Positions 43,261 through 54,586 are shown, counted from the first letter of the stretch. The stretch: DNA of 64,000 bases from Henriciella sp. (GCF_029936995.1 NZ_JAPYRE010000001.1:310001-374000); one strand, 5' to 3'. A program made the numbers and translations. Notes: generated by a model not told the origin, from the letters alone.

Positions 43261-44025
43261 TCAGGGCAGGCCGGCACTCTCATCCGATGCGCCGGGGGCT
43301 GGCCGGTCCGGGTTCGGCGTTCGGAAGATGAGTGAGAGCGTGCGCAGATGGTCAAGCGGCCAGTCGCCGCTCATTTCATGGTGGCTCGCGCGGATCACGA
43401 TCTGCACATCGACATCCGGATGATTGAAGACATGATCTTCAGTGACAGCGCCCGTGCTCAGCGGGGTTTCACCGGGGCGGGAGCCTGTCCACTCGGCCAC
43501 GGCGGGGCATTCGCTGATGCGGTTGGCGATCCTGTCCCGGCGGGCGCGCAGATCGTCAAGGTATGGGCTTTCGCCATGCCCCAGGCCGAGCTGGCAGGTC
43601 ACCTGGTTATACGGTGAACCGGCGGTCTGTGGATCCGCCGCCGGGATGACGACGGTGCAGTAACTGGCACCGATTTCCCCAATTCCGCCGCCAGTCTCAT
43701 ATGTACCGATCACGGCGCCTTCTTCTGTTGACGGAGAAAGGCTGGCAAACCGGCTGGGCGTGACGCCCGCCCGGATAATAGGACCGATCTCCGTACATAA
43801 TGTGTCAGGTGGCGGGGCGGGCTCCGGCGGGGGGCGCCGGTTCGGATAGGTCGGATTGGCTGGCGGTGCCGATCTCACGGTCGGTTCAAAAGGTAGGGTT
43901 GTAGGTGGCGGGTCGTCCTGCGTCTGTTGTGCCGCCTGCCCAGCTGCCGGGCCTGCGGCTGTCATGACAAGACCTGCAACAGCGCCCGTGGTGAGCGCCG
44001 GAATGTGTCTGGAAAGCGCGATCAA
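43261..44025 (-). CDS. Exported proline-rich protein of unknown function
   Basis: This 254-residue protein appears to start at TTG with CGGAG seven bases upstream; its signal peptide ends AAGQA. A proline-rich linker (about residues 40-75, PPPEPAPPPD) precedes a domain with three or four cysteines (TLCTEIG, ASYCTVV, VTCQLG, SECPAV). No family is recognised. It sits between recA (divergent) and DUF2093 (same strand, 45-bp gap). Confidence 0.7.
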   Translation of the reverse strand: MIALSRHIPALTTGAVAGLVMTAAGPAAGQAAQQTQDDPPPTTLPFEPTVRSAPPANPTYPNRRPPPEPAPPPDTLCTEIGPIIRAGVTPSRFASLSPSTEEGAVIGTYETGGGIGEIGASYCTVVIPAADPQTAGSPYNQVTCQLGLGHGESPYLDDLRARRDRIANRISECPAVAEWTGSRPGETPLSTGAVTEDHVFNHPDVDVQIVIRASHHEMSGDWPLDHLRTLSLIFRTPNPDRPAPGASDESAGLP

Positions 44026-44105
44026 GCGGGGCTCCGTAAGCGTCCTTATAGGTTGAGTTTAGGCTGTATTCCCAGCGCGTAGCAAGGCCCGCAAAGCGGT
44101 CAAAA

Positions 44106-44138
44106 GTTTTTGTTTTGTTCTAAGAACATTTGTGGTAC
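44106..44138. promoter_or_regulatory. Candidate SOS/LexA operator region of recA
   Basis: GTTT-N7-GTTC (44106-44120) differs by one base from the alphaproteobacterial SOS box GTTC-N7-GTTC. An overlapping reverse-orientation site GAAC-N7-GTAC (44124-44138) also has one mismatch. At their junction is the perfect 11-bp palindrome GTTCTAAGAAC (44117-44127). It lies about 70-100 bp upstream of the recA start, suitable for LexA control. Confidence 0.55.
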
Positions 44139-44206
44139 ATGCGTCGCTCAAGATGAAACGCCGGCCTTGCATTGCAGGGTCAGATATGGACCTAAGGAGA
44201 CGACTC

Positions 44207-45304
<1,098 letters not shown>

Positions 45305-45449
45305 AGTCAGGCAGGCCAACTGTAAATCTTTCCAGCCTGTGGCACGCCCGGCGCTTGGCGGGCCGCAGGTGACCCTTTATATCGCGGTGGAGTAATGTTT
45401 GCGGCCTGAACCCGTGAGCAGTGTGACAAGCGATAGTAACGGACCATAG

Positions 45450-48101
45450 ATGACAAGCGTCAACGATCTCCGCGAGACCTTCCTGTCCTTCTTCGAGGGA
45501 AAGGGCCATACGCGCCGCGCCTCTGCGCCGCTTGTGCCGGATAATGATCCGAGCCTGCTCTTCATCAACGCCGGCATGGTGCCTTTCAAGAACATCTTTA
45601 CGGGTGCGGAAACCCCATTTGCGCCACGCGCCACGAGCTCGCAGAAATGCGTGCGGGCTGGTGGCAAGCACAATGATCTCGACAATGTCGGCTATACCGC
45701 ACGCCATCATACTTTCTTCGAGATGCTGGGGAATTTCTCGTTTGGCGATTATTTCAAGGATGAGGCCATCGACTTTGCCTGGCAGCTGGTGACGAAGGAC
45801 TTCGGCCTGGCCAAGGAGCGCCTGCTTGTTACGGTCTATTCCGAAGACGAGGAAGCTGCGAGCCTGTGGAAGAAGGTGGCAGGCCTTTCCGACAGCCAGA
45901 TCATCCCGATTTCGACCTCGGACAATTTCTGGTCCATGGGCGATACAGGCCCGTGCGGCCCATGCTCTGAAATCTTTTTCGATCACGGCCCCGATGTCCC
46001 CGGCGGCCCTCCCGGTTCACCGGATGAGGACGGCGACCGTTTCATCGAGATCTGGAACCTTGTTTTCATGCAGTATGAGCAGCATGCAGACGGGTCACGT
46101 ACCGAGCTGCCGAAGCCGTCCATCGACACGGGCATGGGGCTCGAGCGTATGGCAGCCGTACTGCAAGGCAAGCATAACAACTATGAAACCGATCTCTTCC
46201 TGAAGCTGATCGCGGCAGAGGAAGATGTATATAAAACAAAGGCCAGTGACGACCAGATTGCCTCATTCCGAGTCATTGCCGATCATCTTCGCACGTCTGC
46301 TTTCCTGATCGCCGACGGCGTGACGCCGTCGAATGAGGGCCGCGGCTACGTGCTGCGCCGGATCATGCGCCGTGCCATGCGGCATGGACACATGCTCGGC
46401 GCGCGCGAGCCGGCCATGTACAGGCTGGTCGGAACGCTGGCGAATGAAATGGGCGAAGCCTTTCCTGAGCTGAACCGGGCCCGGCCCGCGATTGAAGCCG
46501 CCCTCGAGCAGGAGGAAGCCCGCTTCCAGCGCACGCTCGGGCGTGGGCTTGCGCTGCTCGATGATGCCACTGAAGGCATGGGCGATGGCGGTGAGCTGCT
46601 TGGCGAAACGGCATTCAAGCTCTATGATACTTATGGCTTCCCGCTCGATCTCACGCAGGACATCCTTCGGGGGCGTGGCATGGCTGTCGACCAGGCCGGT
46701 TTCGACAAGGCAATGGCGCAACAGAAAGCCGCCGCACGCAATGCCTGGTCGGGCTCTGGTGACTCCGCATCAGAAGCCGTCTGGTTCCGGGTGCGCGACA
46801 AGATCGGGGCAACCGAATTTCTTGGCTATAACGGGACAGAGGATAAAGGCATACTGAAAGCGATTGTCGCAGATGGTGCGATGCAGGAGCGCTGCGACGG
46901 CGGCGAATGCAGCCTCGTCTTCGACCGGACGCCTTTCTATGCCGAAAGCGGTGGTCAGGCCGGCGATCATGGCGAAATTCACTTCGAGAACGGCGCACGC
47001 TTTATCGTTCGCGATGTTCTGAAGCGAGCCGGTGACCTTCACGTCCATATCGGCGAGCTGACGGATGGTGAAGTTTCAGTGGGCGAACCTGCCCGGCTTG
47101 AGGCAGCCTATGAGCGCCGCCAGCGTATCCGTGCCAATCACTCCGCAACGCATCTGCTGCATGCCGCCTTGCGCAGCGTACTTGGCCCGCATGTCACGCA
47201 GAAGGGGTCGCTCGTCGAGGAGGACCGCCTGCGGTTCGACTTTTCACATGGCGGTCCGGTCACAGCAGCTGAGCTTGAAGCCATCGAAGACCAGGTCAAT
47301 CAGGTGATCCGCCAGAATGACGAGGCGCAGATCGAGGTCATGGCCCCTGACAAGGCGATCGAGGCGGGTGCGCTTGCCCTGTTCGGCGAGAAGTATGGCG
47401 ATGAGGTCCGTGTCCTCTCTATGGGCAAGCCGCTCGAAAGTAGTGACCTGCCATATTCGGTCGAACTCTGCGGGGGCACCCATGTCGCCCGCACCGGAGA
47501 CATCGCGGCTTTCGTGATCACATCGGAAGGTGGTGTGTCGGCCGGCATTCGCCGGATTGAGGCTGCCACAGGGGCAGAAGCGCTCGACTTCCTGAAGGGG
47601 CGCGCCCAGGTCGCCGTGGATCTCGCTGACCAGCTTAAGGTGCCCCTCAAGGATGTGGGCCGCAAGATTTCCCAGCTCAGTGATGAACGCCGCGCCCTTG
47701 AGCGTGAACTGAACGAGGCCAAACGCAAGCTGGCCATGGGCGGCGGCGGATCAGCTGCGCCAGCCGGCCCGGAAGAGGTCGGCGGGTACAAGCTGATTGC
47801 CCGCGTGGCCGAAGGTGTAGGCGGCAAGGATCTGCGCGGACTTGTCGACGAGGCCAAGACGAAACTCGGTTCCGGCATCGCCGTCTTTGTCGGCGTGAAT
47901 GATGGCAAGGCCGGTGTGGCTGTCGGTGTGACGGACGACCTGACGGACAAGGTGTCGGCCGTCGACCTGGTGCGCGTGGCGTCTGCTGAAGTTGGCGGTA
48001 AGGGGGGCGGTGGCCGCCCTGACATGGCGCAGGCCGGTGGACCAGACGGTGACAAGGCCGAAGCCGCGCTTGAGGCTGTCAGGAAAGCACTGGCAGGCTG
48101 A
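45450..48101 (+). CDS. alaS: Alanyl-tRNA synthetase
   Basis: This 883-residue class II synthetase has full length. The catalytic core opens with [17 protein letters not shown] and contains the [18 protein letters not shown]-type motif. The editing domain carries the zinc ligands HSATH (HxxxH) and CGGTH, and the C-terminal C-Ala region is glycine-rich and coiled ([16 protein letters not shown]). It clears Ser- and Gly-mischarged tRNA-Ala. It is monocistronic, with 145 bp separating it from recA. Confidence 0.97.
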   Translation: MTSVNDLRETFLSFFEGKGHTRRASAPLVPDNDPSLLFINAGMVPFKNIFTGAETPFAPRATSSQKCVRAGGKHNDLDNVGYTARHHTFFEMLGNFSFGDYFKDEAIDFAWQLVTKDFGLAKERLLVTVYSEDEEAASLWKKVAGLSDSQIIPISTSDNFWSMGDTGPCGPCSEIFFDHGPDVPGGPPGSPDEDGDRFIEIWNLVFMQYEQHADGSRTELPKPSIDTGMGLERMAAVLQGKHNNYETDLFLKLIAAEEDVYKTKASDDQIASFRVIADHLRTSAFLIADGVTPSNEGRGYVLRRIMRRAMRHGHMLGAREPAMYRLVGTLANEMGEAFPELNRARPAIEAALEQEEARFQRTLGRGLALLDDATEGMGDGGELLGETAFKLYDTYGFPLDLTQDILRGRGMAVDQAGFDKAMAQQKAAARNAWSGSGDSASEAVWFRVRDKIGATEFLGYNGTEDKGILKAIVADGAMQERCDGGECSLVFDRTPFYAESGGQAGDHGEIHFENGARFIVRDVLKRAGDLHVHIGELTDGEVSVGEPARLEAAYERRQRIRANHSATHLLHAALRSVLGPHVTQKGSLVEEDRLRFDFSHGGPVTAAELEAIEDQVNQVIRQNDEAQIEVMAPDKAIEAGALALFGEKYGDEVRVLSMGKPLESSDLPYSVELCGGTHVARTGDIAAFVITSEGGVSAGIRRIEAATGAEALDFLKGRAQVAVDLADQLKVPLKDVGRKISQLSDERRALERELNEAKRKLAMGGGGSAAPAGPEEVGGYKLIARVAEGVGGKDLRGLVDEAKTKLGSGIAVFVGVNDGKAGVAVGVTDDLTDKVSAVDLVRVASAEVGGKGGGGRPDMAQAGGPDGDKAEAALEAVRKALAG

Positions 48102-48108
48102 GGCTGTC

Positions 48109-48759
48109 TCAGGCCTGGGGAAAGACGGGCTCGTTATCGCCGGGCTGCCATTGCTTGAATTTTGGCATGACGGCCCTGAAGCGCGCGCTTTCCAGGTGGC
48201 CCTTTAGCCAGCGCTGGAGGGCTTCAAGCGGCTGGGCATCGAACCATTCACGGTCGGCGTTCGCGAATTGGCGGACGAAAGGCATGATTGCCATGTCTGC
48301 CAGCGACACGCGTGCACCGAACAGCTGTTCACGGGTCTTAAGGCGCTCATTGAGCTGCTCCAGAAACCGCAGGCCCTCAGCGCGGTGTTGGTTTGAATCC
48401 TCGCCCTCATACCGGGTTGTGTACTTGTAACGATCGAGATTGTGCTTGAACGGACCGTCGCAAACCTCGATCAGGGCCAGCATGTCATCCAGCGTTCCGT
48501 CTTCGGGGTCGAGCCAGTTTTCGGGGTCGTGACGACCGAGCGCATGCTGCATCACCTCGAAGCTCTCTTCGATAACTTCGCCATTTTCCAGGACCAGAAC
48601 CGGGACGGTGCCCTTGGGCGAAACTTCCAGCATCGCGGCGGGCTTGTCGCGTAGCACGACTTCCCGCAGGCGGCATTCTAGGCCGGATACGGCAAGGGCC
48701 AGACGCGCGCGCATGGCATAGGGGCAGCGGCGAAAGGAATAGAGGATGGGCCGGGTCAT
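48109..48759 (-). CDS. Glutathione S-transferase family protein
   Basis: This 216-residue thioredoxin-fold GST has the N-terminal active site RRCPYAMRAR, a CPYx cysteine-type site as in omega GSTs or Grx2-like proteins rather than Ser/Tyr GSTs, followed by PKGTVPVLVLENGEVIEES (cis-Pro and glutathione-binding Glu-Ser). The C-terminal helical domain is SLADMAIMPFVRQFA. Deglutathionylation or dehydroascorbate reduction is plausible. Its start overlaps the end of trhO by 4 bases. Confidence 0.9.
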   Translation of the reverse strand: MTRPILYSFRRCPYAMRARLALAVSGLECRLREVVLRDKPAAMLEVSPKGTVPVLVLENGEVIEESFEVMQHALGRHDPENWLDPEDGTLDDMLALIEVCDGPFKHNLDRYKYTTRYEGEDSNQHRAEGLRFLEQLNERLKTREQLFGARVSLADMAIMPFVRQFANADREWFDAQPLEALQRWLKGHLESARFRAVMPKFKQWQPGDNEPVFPQA

Positions 48760-49697
48760 GTATCTCCTGTGCGGACAGGTGTGCGACCGATGTGGGCTTC
48801 CCCGCGCTTGTGGGCAAGCTCGACCTGTCGCTGGCGCTCGGCAAAACGGGCGCGCTGCTCATCGCTAAGCCGATCATAACAGGCCGGGCAGGAAACTCCT
48901 TCCTCGTAGCGTGGATCGGCCCGTTCGTCTTCACCGACCGGGCGCTTGCAACCATGGCATAATGTGTAGCTGCCCAGTTCGAGCCCGTGGCCGACGGAGA
49001 CGCGCTGATCGAAGACGAAGCATTCGCCTTGCCACTTGCTTTCCGGCTGGGGCACGGTTTCGAGGTATTTGAGAATTCCACCCTTGAGGTGGAAGACCTC
49101 TTCTATGCCTTCGGCTTTCAGGAAGCTGGTCGCCTTCTCGCAGCGGATGCCGCCCGTGCAGAACATGGCGACTTTTGGGGCCTTGCCCTGGGTTTCAACT
49201 GACTGGCGGAACTTGCGAAACCAGTTCGGAAACTCCCGGAAGCTCGCTGTTTCCGGGTCAATCGCGCCTTCGAAGGTCCCGATCCCGACTTCATAATCGT
49301 TTCGTGTGTCGATGAGAATGGTATCAGGATCGCTTATCAGCTCGTTCCAGGCCTTAGGCGAGACATAGGTGCCGACGAGGTGGTTCGGATCTGTATCTGC
49401 CACGCCCATAGTGACAATTTCCTGCTTCACGCGAACCTTCAGCCGCCAGAACGGCATGTGCTCAGCGTGGCTTTCCTTTGCATCCAGGTCGGCAAGCCCA
49501 TGCAGCGATCTCAGGGCTGTCATTGCGGTATCAAGGGCATCACCTTCTGCCGCGATGGTGCCGTTGAGGCCTTCGCTAGCAACAAGGACAGTTCCTTTGG
49601 CGCCGAGCTTCGATAGCGCAGTCTCAACCTGATCACGCAGTGTATCAGGAGCCTCGACGGACATGAATTTGTAGAAGGCGGAAACACGGACGGTCAT
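48756..49697 (-). CDS. trhO: tRNA uridine(34) hydroxylase TrhO (rhodanese family)
   Basis: This 313-residue UPF0176/YceA-type protein makes 5-hydroxyuridine at tRNA position 34 in an oxygen-dependent way. The N-terminal acylphosphatase-like domain (TVLVASEGLNGTIA) is followed by a rhodanese domain with the active Cys in MFCTGGIRCEKA. The C terminus carries a CHGCKR ... CPACYDR zinc-binding pair. The start at MTVRVSAF fits the family. It forms a two-gene unit with the GST gene. Confidence 0.93.
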   Translation of the reverse strand: MTVRVSAFYKFMSVEAPDTLRDQVETALSKLGAKGTVLVASEGLNGTIAAEGDALDTAMTALRSLHGLADLDAKESHAEHMPFWRLKVRVKQEIVTMGVADTDPNHLVGTYVSPKAWNELISDPDTILIDTRNDYEVGIGTFEGAIDPETASFREFPNWFRKFRQSVETQGKAPKVAMFCTGGIRCEKATSFLKAEGIEEVFHLKGGILKYLETVPQPESKWQGECFVFDQRVSVGHGLELGSYTLCHGCKRPVGEDERADPRYEEGVSCPACYDRLSDEQRARFAERQRQVELAHKRGEAHIGRTPVRTGDT

Positions 49698-49770
49698 GAG
49701 GCAAGCTTATGCCAGAGCAGACCGCCCGGTTCCAGTTGCCGCGGCAGGTCGCCCGGCAGTCTTGCAAGGT

Positions 49771-49911
49771 CTAGCGCTGGGCTTCGTCAGCTTCGCGTGA
49801 AAGGGCGTCGCCAGCCGTGGAAACGTCCTCACCAAATCCTTCAACCGTGTTGCAGGCTGTCAGTGCGGGCAGTGAAAACAGTGCAAAAAGTACCAAAGCA
49901 AGTTTTTTCAT
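49771..49911 (-). CDS. Entericidin EcnA/B-family lipoprotein
   Basis: This 46-residue lipoprotein has the signal MKKLALVLFALFSLPALTAC and a mature part NTVEGFGEDVSTAGDALSRE that is typical of entericidins. E. coli EcnB is a bacteriolytic lipoprotein paired with EcnA; here only one copy is seen, as in most alphaproteobacteria, and a structural or stress role is possible. CAGGAGA lies about 9 bases upstream of the ATG. It is divergent from purQ. Confidence 0.9.
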   Translation of the reverse strand: MKKLALVLFALFSLPALTACNTVEGFGEDVSTAGDALSREADEAQR

Positions 49912-50087
49912 TGGCTTATATCTCCTGAACAGGCCCGCAAATATCATATGAGGGCTGATATTTGGCAACATAAATCGCGAACGCCCGGCGAGTTCCATGC
50001 GTACTGGCATGAAAGCCGCAGCAGACAGCGTGAAATCTGCGACTGTGACATTCCCAAATGGGCCGACTCCCTGCTAAAGGAGCTGTC

Positions 50088-50750
50088 ATGAAAAGCGCCG
50101 TTATTGTTTTCCCCGGATCGAACTGCGATCGCGATGCCCAGACCGCTCTCAGGGAGGTCACCGGCCAGGAGCCGGCCATGGTCTGGCACAAGGATGGCGA
50201 TATTCCCGAAGAGACCGATCTTGTGGTCGTGCCGGGCGGGTTTTCCTATGGCGACTATCTGCGCTGTGGGGCGATGGCGGCCAACTCTCCCGTGATCGGG
50301 GCATTGAAGCGCCATGCCGAACGCGGGGGCTACGTGCTTGGTGTCTGTAACGGTTTTCAGGTGCTCACTGAAACACGTCTCCTGCCGGGTGCGCTCCTGC
50401 GCAACGCAGAGCTGAACTTTATCTGCAAGCCACAGCCGCTGAAGGTCGAGAATGCGAATTCCGCTTTCACCAGCGCCTATGCGGGCACGAACGAGGTGGC
50501 TTTCCCCGTAGCCCATCATGACGGGAATTATGTTGCCGATGAGGAGACGCTGGACCGTCTTGAAGGTGAGGGCCGTGTGGCGTTCCGTTATGCGGGCAAC
50601 CCGAACGGCTCTTCACGTGATATTGCCGGCATCCTGTCTGAGAATGGCCGTGTCCTTGGCCTGATGCCGCACCCGGAGCGTGCCATTGGCGGGCATGAGG
50701 GCGGTTCTGACGGTCGCGCCATGTTTGAAAGCCTTCTGCAGGCTGTCTGA
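50088..50750 (+). CDS. purQ: Phosphoribosylformylglycinamidine synthase, glutaminase subunit
   Basis: PurQ supplies ammonia from glutamine to PurL in purine synthesis. The 220 residues are a class I glutaminase domain: [28 protein letters not shown], the nucleophile elbow GVCNGFQVL and the His-Glu of [15 protein letters not shown] precedes the ATG. purL begins 4.65 kb downstream instead of adjacent, and no purS is seen in the window. Confidence 0.96.
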   Translation: MKSAVIVFPGSNCDRDAQTALREVTGQEPAMVWHKDGDIPEETDLVVVPGGFSYGDYLRCGAMAANSPVIGALKRHAERGGYVLGVCNGFQVLTETRLLPGALLRNAELNFICKPQPLKVENANSAFTSAYAGTNEVAFPVAHHDGNYVADEETLDRLEGEGRVAFRYAGNPNGSSRDIAGILSENGRVLGLMPHPERAIGGHEGGSDGRAMFESLLQAV

Positions 50751-50769
50751 CCGCTAGCCTGACCGGGCT

Positions 50770-51927
50770 TCAGGTCTTGGCATTTTTTAAGTATTTCTGG
50801 CGCCTTCCGGTGAACCTGGCAGGCTGCTCAGGCGCGATGCGCAAGGCGAAGAACATATCTCCCTCCATACCTGTCGGCACCCAGCTGGTTGCAAGCGGGT
50901 CCGACTTGTCGCTGAACGACGCATGAGAAGGATCGTACGCGTAGCGACGCTTCACACGAACACCTGTCTGCCTGAAGCAGATATCCTCAAAGCGGGCCGA
51001 GAAGGGCAGGCGTACACGGGCAAGGCGGGCCCGGTGTGCCAGTTTCCGGGCTGTTCGCACGAGGCGTGGAACAATTGCAACGGGGTCCAGGCCGGGGCGC
51101 ACGACCATGTCACTGATTTCCAGTTCGGGGGGCTCGAAGCTGTTGGGTTTGGTGACAACCAACTGGATGAGACCGTCAATCATGGAGTTGTCGATCAGTC
51201 CCAGCAGGATTGAACGCCCAGGGGCATCGGGATCACTCATCTGCCAGTCATAGACGGCGGCTGTTCTTGCTGGTGCTGCCATGCTGGCCGTGGAAACGGC
51301 CTTGCCGAACTCATCAATCAGGCGGGCATGCGCATCCTGTTCAGGGTGCAGCCGTATGATCCCGTCCGCAGCGCCGGGTATGTCGTTTGGCAGGACAGAC
51401 ACGCTGGCAAAGAGTTCCCGTTCACTTAGCCAGTCATAAATGGATTCACGTCTGGCGAGGCATGTGAGGATTTGCCCGGTCACCATGGAAAGTGGCTGGA
51501 CGGGCCACTCCATCCGCACCCGGCCCGGTGCGCCGAGCCAGGCTTCAAGGCCAATCTTCTTGTGAAAAGTCCCGGCGATGGCATTGTTGTTCAGGGAATA
51601 GATTGCGGTGCTGCCATGTAGCTTGAGTGCCCTTCGTGCCAGCGCAAAGCCTGCGCCCCGGCCTTCCTTTCCAGAGATGAAGGTGTGTCCGCAGACCGCC
51701 TGGATGGGTGTGCCGTCGGCCACGAAGTCACGCGCCTGCAAACCGATCATTGCGACCAGGCGCCCGCCCCGTTCGGCCACCAGCCCCGGCGGAACATCAT
51801 TCTGCTGGGGGTTGCCAAACAGGACCCATCGCCAGCCCGCCTCACTGCGAACAGGAAATCCGGCGTCTTCGACCAGCCGGGCAATTGCCGGAATATCTTC
51901 CGGTACAATCTGACGTATTGCAGTCAT
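50770..51927 (-). CDS. GNAT-like acyltransferase domain protein
   Basis: In the 385-residue protein, roughly the first 150 residues resemble a GNAT fold: IRQIVPEDIPAIARLVEDAG, GLVAERGGRLVAMIGLQ, and an acetyl-CoA-loop-like GKEGRGAGFALARRAL. The next 235 residues look like a second degenerate GNAT or FemAB-like domain of unknown role. The acceptor is unknown. The gene is convergent with purQ and divergent from the DUF3089 gene. Confidence 0.68.
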   Translation of the reverse strand: MTAIRQIVPEDIPAIARLVEDAGFPVRSEAGWRWVLFGNPQQNDVPPGLVAERGGRLVAMIGLQARDFVADGTPIQAVCGHTFISGKEGRGAGFALARRALKLHGSTAIYSLNNNAIAGTFHKKIGLEAWLGAPGRVRMEWPVQPLSMVTGQILTCLARRESIYDWLSERELFASVSVLPNDIPGAADGIIRLHPEQDAHARLIDEFGKAVSTASMAAPARTAAVYDWQMSDPDAPGRSILLGLIDNSMIDGLIQLVVTKPNSFEPPELEISDMVVRPGLDPVAIVPRLVRTARKLAHRARLARVRLPFSARFEDICFRQTGVRVKRRYAYDPSHASFSDKSDPLATSWVPTGMEGDMFFALRIAPEQPARFTGRRQKYLKNAKT

Positions 51928-52078
51928 TCCCCAGTCCCTCCGGACATGACTGTATCAGATTACCGCCTCTAAAGTAGAAATCCAGCGCCTAAATTTAATC
52001 TGTTCGAATAAACTCGCGTGCAAGACGATTGGCGGGGTAGGGAATTGTGTGCATGCTTGGCGCTCAGGGAGGAAGAGA

Positions 52079-53332
52079 ATGAAAAAAGCATATGGGGCAG
52101 TGCTATCGTCGCTCATGCTGGTCATGGCGTGCGGCCAGTCGGGCGACAGTCCGGACAATGAGGAGCGTGCCGGGGCAAAGCCGGAAGAAGCCACGGGTAA
52201 GGAAGAGACTGCGACAGTCGCTGAAGCAGATGGCAGCACTAGCGCTCAACAGGCAGATTATACCAGTATGGATAACTGGCTGTGCCATGCGAACAAGGCT
52301 GATGATGCCTGTTCCGGCGAGCGTGATTACACTGTCGTGAACGCGGATGGGGAACTGGATGTGAAGACATTCCAGGCGGCGGAGAATCCGCAAGTCGACT
52401 GCTTTTACGTCTATCCGACCATTTCAATGGACGTAACGCCGAACAGTGACCTCGATGCGGGAGCGGAGGAGAAGCGTGTCGCGGCCAGCCAGTTTGGAAG
52501 TTTCGCTGAAAGTTGCCGACTGTTCGCTCCTGTCTACAGGCAGGTGACGCTGCCACACTTGCAGACGGTCATGCGGGGCGGAGAATTCACTGCCGATACC
52601 GAGTTGGCCTTTGGCGATGTGAAGGATGCCTGGCATCACTACCTGGAGACGTCGAATAATGGCCGTGGTGTCGTGCTGATCGGACATTCACAGGGCGCGC
52701 GGATGGTCGAACGCCTCCTGCGTGAAGACGTCACTGGCAGTGAGGCAGAACAGCTGATCGTCTCTGCCATGCCCATCGGCTATACGATGTATGGGGATGA
52801 CGACACCGGCGCGGTCGGTCCGTTTGAACTCTGCACCACGAAAGATCAGACCGGATGTCTCATCAGCTATGTCAGCTTTCGGTCCGATTTTCCGCCACCT
52901 CCCGAAAGCCGCTTTGGCGTGAGCCATACCGATGGCCGCAGGGCGATATGCGTTAACCCGGCAGAGCTTTCCGGGGGTGATGGCGAACTGGATGCACGGC
53001 TTTCCAGGGCAGGCTTCTTCGGTCTGGAGAATGCCAGTTTTGTCGATGGCAGCAGTATCGAGACACCCTATGCAGCTTTGCCCGGCATGCTGTCGGCAGA
53101 ATGTGTCGAAGGCAAAAACCATACATGGCTGTCAGTTACAGTCGATGGTGATCCGTCAGACCCGCGGGCCGATGATATCTCGGGAGATGTGATCGCGCAG
53201 GGCAACACACTGCGCGACTGGGGCCTGCACCTGATCGACATGAATGTCGCGATGGGCAACCTGCTGGATATCGTGGCGGCACAGAGCGAAACCTGGTCAG
53301 CCCGTCAGGCAGCCAACGAAGCTGAAAACTAG
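52079..53332 (+). CDS. DUF3089 alpha/beta-hydrolase lipoprotein
   Basis: This 417-residue protein has an excellent GGGAGGA ribosome-binding site. A signal and lipobox MAC (Cys18) anchor it to a membrane; a low-complexity Glu/Ala/Gly spacer (about 20-55) follows. The DUF3089 domain shows CFYVYPTISMD, APVYRQVTLPHL and the nucleophile elbow GHSQGARM, consistent with a serine esterase or lipase-like enzyme. The substrate is unknown. It is convergent with the permuted oxidase (12 bp between stops). Confidence 0.87.
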   Translation: MKKAYGAVLSSLMLVMACGQSGDSPDNEERAGAKPEEATGKEETATVAEADGSTSAQQADYTSMDNWLCHANKADDACSGERDYTVVNADGELDVKTFQAAENPQVDCFYVYPTISMDVTPNSDLDAGAEEKRVAASQFGSFAESCRLFAPVYRQVTLPHLQTVMRGGEFTADTELAFGDVKDAWHHYLETSNNGRGVVLIGHSQGARMVERLLREDVTGSEAEQLIVSAMPIGYTMYGDDDTGAVGPFELCTTKDQTGCLISYVSFRSDFPPPPESRFGVSHTDGRRAICVNPAELSGGDGELDARLSRAGFFGLENASFVDGSSIETPYAALPGMLSAECVEGKNHTWLSVTVDGDPSDPRADDISGDVIAQGNTLRDWGLHLIDMNVAMGNLLDIVAAQSETWSARQAANEAEN

Positions 53333-53344
53333 GCTGGCTGCTGG

Positions 53345-54475
53345 TCAGGCCTGACTGGAGAGGCGGCTGGCAAGGTCGGCATGACCTCTGACCATTCGTT
53401 CGACCTGGGCAGGGTCCGGTTCCATCCGGCTCTCGCCCATTTCATGTGTGCCGCCCAGCACGATCCCGGTCCGGCGTGGAAACATATAGAGTACGCCTTC
53501 AGAGGTCGGTGCGACGTATGAATAGTCGATCTCCGGCTGTGGCAGCAGGTGGCTCAGCTGACCGCGGATTGGCGTCAGGCTTTCATCCCCGAACAGGTCG
53601 CGTGCGCCGAGCCCGGTGCAGTTCACGATCGTGGTCTGTGGCAGCGCAAGAACGTCATCGAGTGTGTCGAGTCTTGCTGCTATGAACTTTGCCCCGGCAA
53701 GCTGGGCATCCTTCATGATGCGGTCGAGATAATAATCCGGGTCGATAATCAGCGCCTTGAAGCGCTCCATATAGTTATAGCCGAACAGGGTGTTCTCGTG
53801 GACACGCTGAAGCTCGGGATAGATGTCATCGCCGCCGGGGAGTGTATTATAGCTGCCGGGTTCCCGGCCTGAGAGCGCATGGTGATCGGACCAGTAGACG
53901 CCATAACCCGGCCGGTTCACATATGGCAGGAAGCCCTGCCGGGCCGCCCGGATCAAAACGCGGTTGCGGCGCAGAAAGTCCTCGCTGACGGCGTCATCAT
54001 CGAAATAGCCGGTCGGAAACCACAGGACGCCTGCGATATTCGAGGTGGTGTTCGGAGGAAGCTCTGCCGCATAGACGGTGACATCGTGACCGTGCCGGGC
54101 AAGCAGGAGGGCGGTGGTCAGGCCCATGACGCCAGCGCCAATTACGGCAATTTGTTCATTGCCAGTTGCCCCTGCCATGCCGGCTGCAGCTTCGCTTGTG
54201 CCCCAGCTCATTGTTACACCACAGCCGCCATGTCCGTAATTGTGAATGACGGTCTTGCTCCCAAGACGCTCGCCTTCAAGGCGATAGCCTTGGGGGCGGT
54301 AGGGCCGCAGGCCGACAACCGTGCGTGTCACGCGGTCCAGCGACGAATCGACGGGGGCGTAAGTACGTCCGGGCGTGTAAGTGCTCGGGGTGGTGGCCGG
54401 GGAGGCGGGTGTTGTCGTGGTGCAGGCGCCAAGTGTAATACCACCGAGCCCTGCCAGCATTTCGCGCCGCTTCAT
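53345..54475 (-). CDS. D-amino-acid-oxidase-like FAD oxidoreductase with circularly permuted order
   Basis: The 376 residues open with MKRREMLAGLGGITLGAC, a twin-arginine/lipobox-like leader. The block that ends canonical DAAO comes first: GLRPYRP (55-61), YRLEGE, then VIHNYGHGGCGVTMSWG (76-92). After a short linker (about 100-107) comes the block that begins canonical DAAO: the Rossmann motif IAVIGAGVMGLTTALLLA (about 109-126), NTTSNIAGVLWFP, TIVNCTGLGARDL, IRGQLSHL and finally YMFPRRTGIVLGGTHEMGE. The order is thus permuted relative to the family, while every signature is kept, so FAD binding and amino-acid oxidation remain plausible. The ATG at 54475 follows AAAGGAT; ATGs further upstream are less likely. 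Confidence 0.85.
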   Translation of the reverse strand: MKRREMLAGLGGITLGACTTTTPASPATTPSTYTPGRTYAPVDSSLDRVTRTVVGLRPYRPQGYRLEGERLGSKTVIHNYGHGGCGVTMSWGTSEAAAGMAGATGNEQIAVIGAGVMGLTTALLLARHGHDVTVYAAELPPNTTSNIAGVLWFPTGYFDDDAVSEDFLRRNRVLIRAARQGFLPYVNRPGYGVYWSDHHALSGREPGSYNTLPGGDDIYPELQRVHENTLFGYNYMERFKALIIDPDYYLDRIMKDAQLAGAKFIAARLDTLDDVLALPQTTIVNCTGLGARDLFGDESLTPIRGQLSHLLPQPEIDYSYVAPTSEGVLYMFPRRTGIVLGGTHEMGESRMEPDPAQVERMVRGHADLASRLSSQA

Positions 54476-54586
54476 CACTGGCCTGATCCTTTTCATCCTG
54501 CACAATATCTCTGCGCAAGAGGTCGCGCCAAGACAAGGCTTAAAGCCGTCTTGCCGCAGAATGGCCCTGTTTCAGGTAGAGATAAC

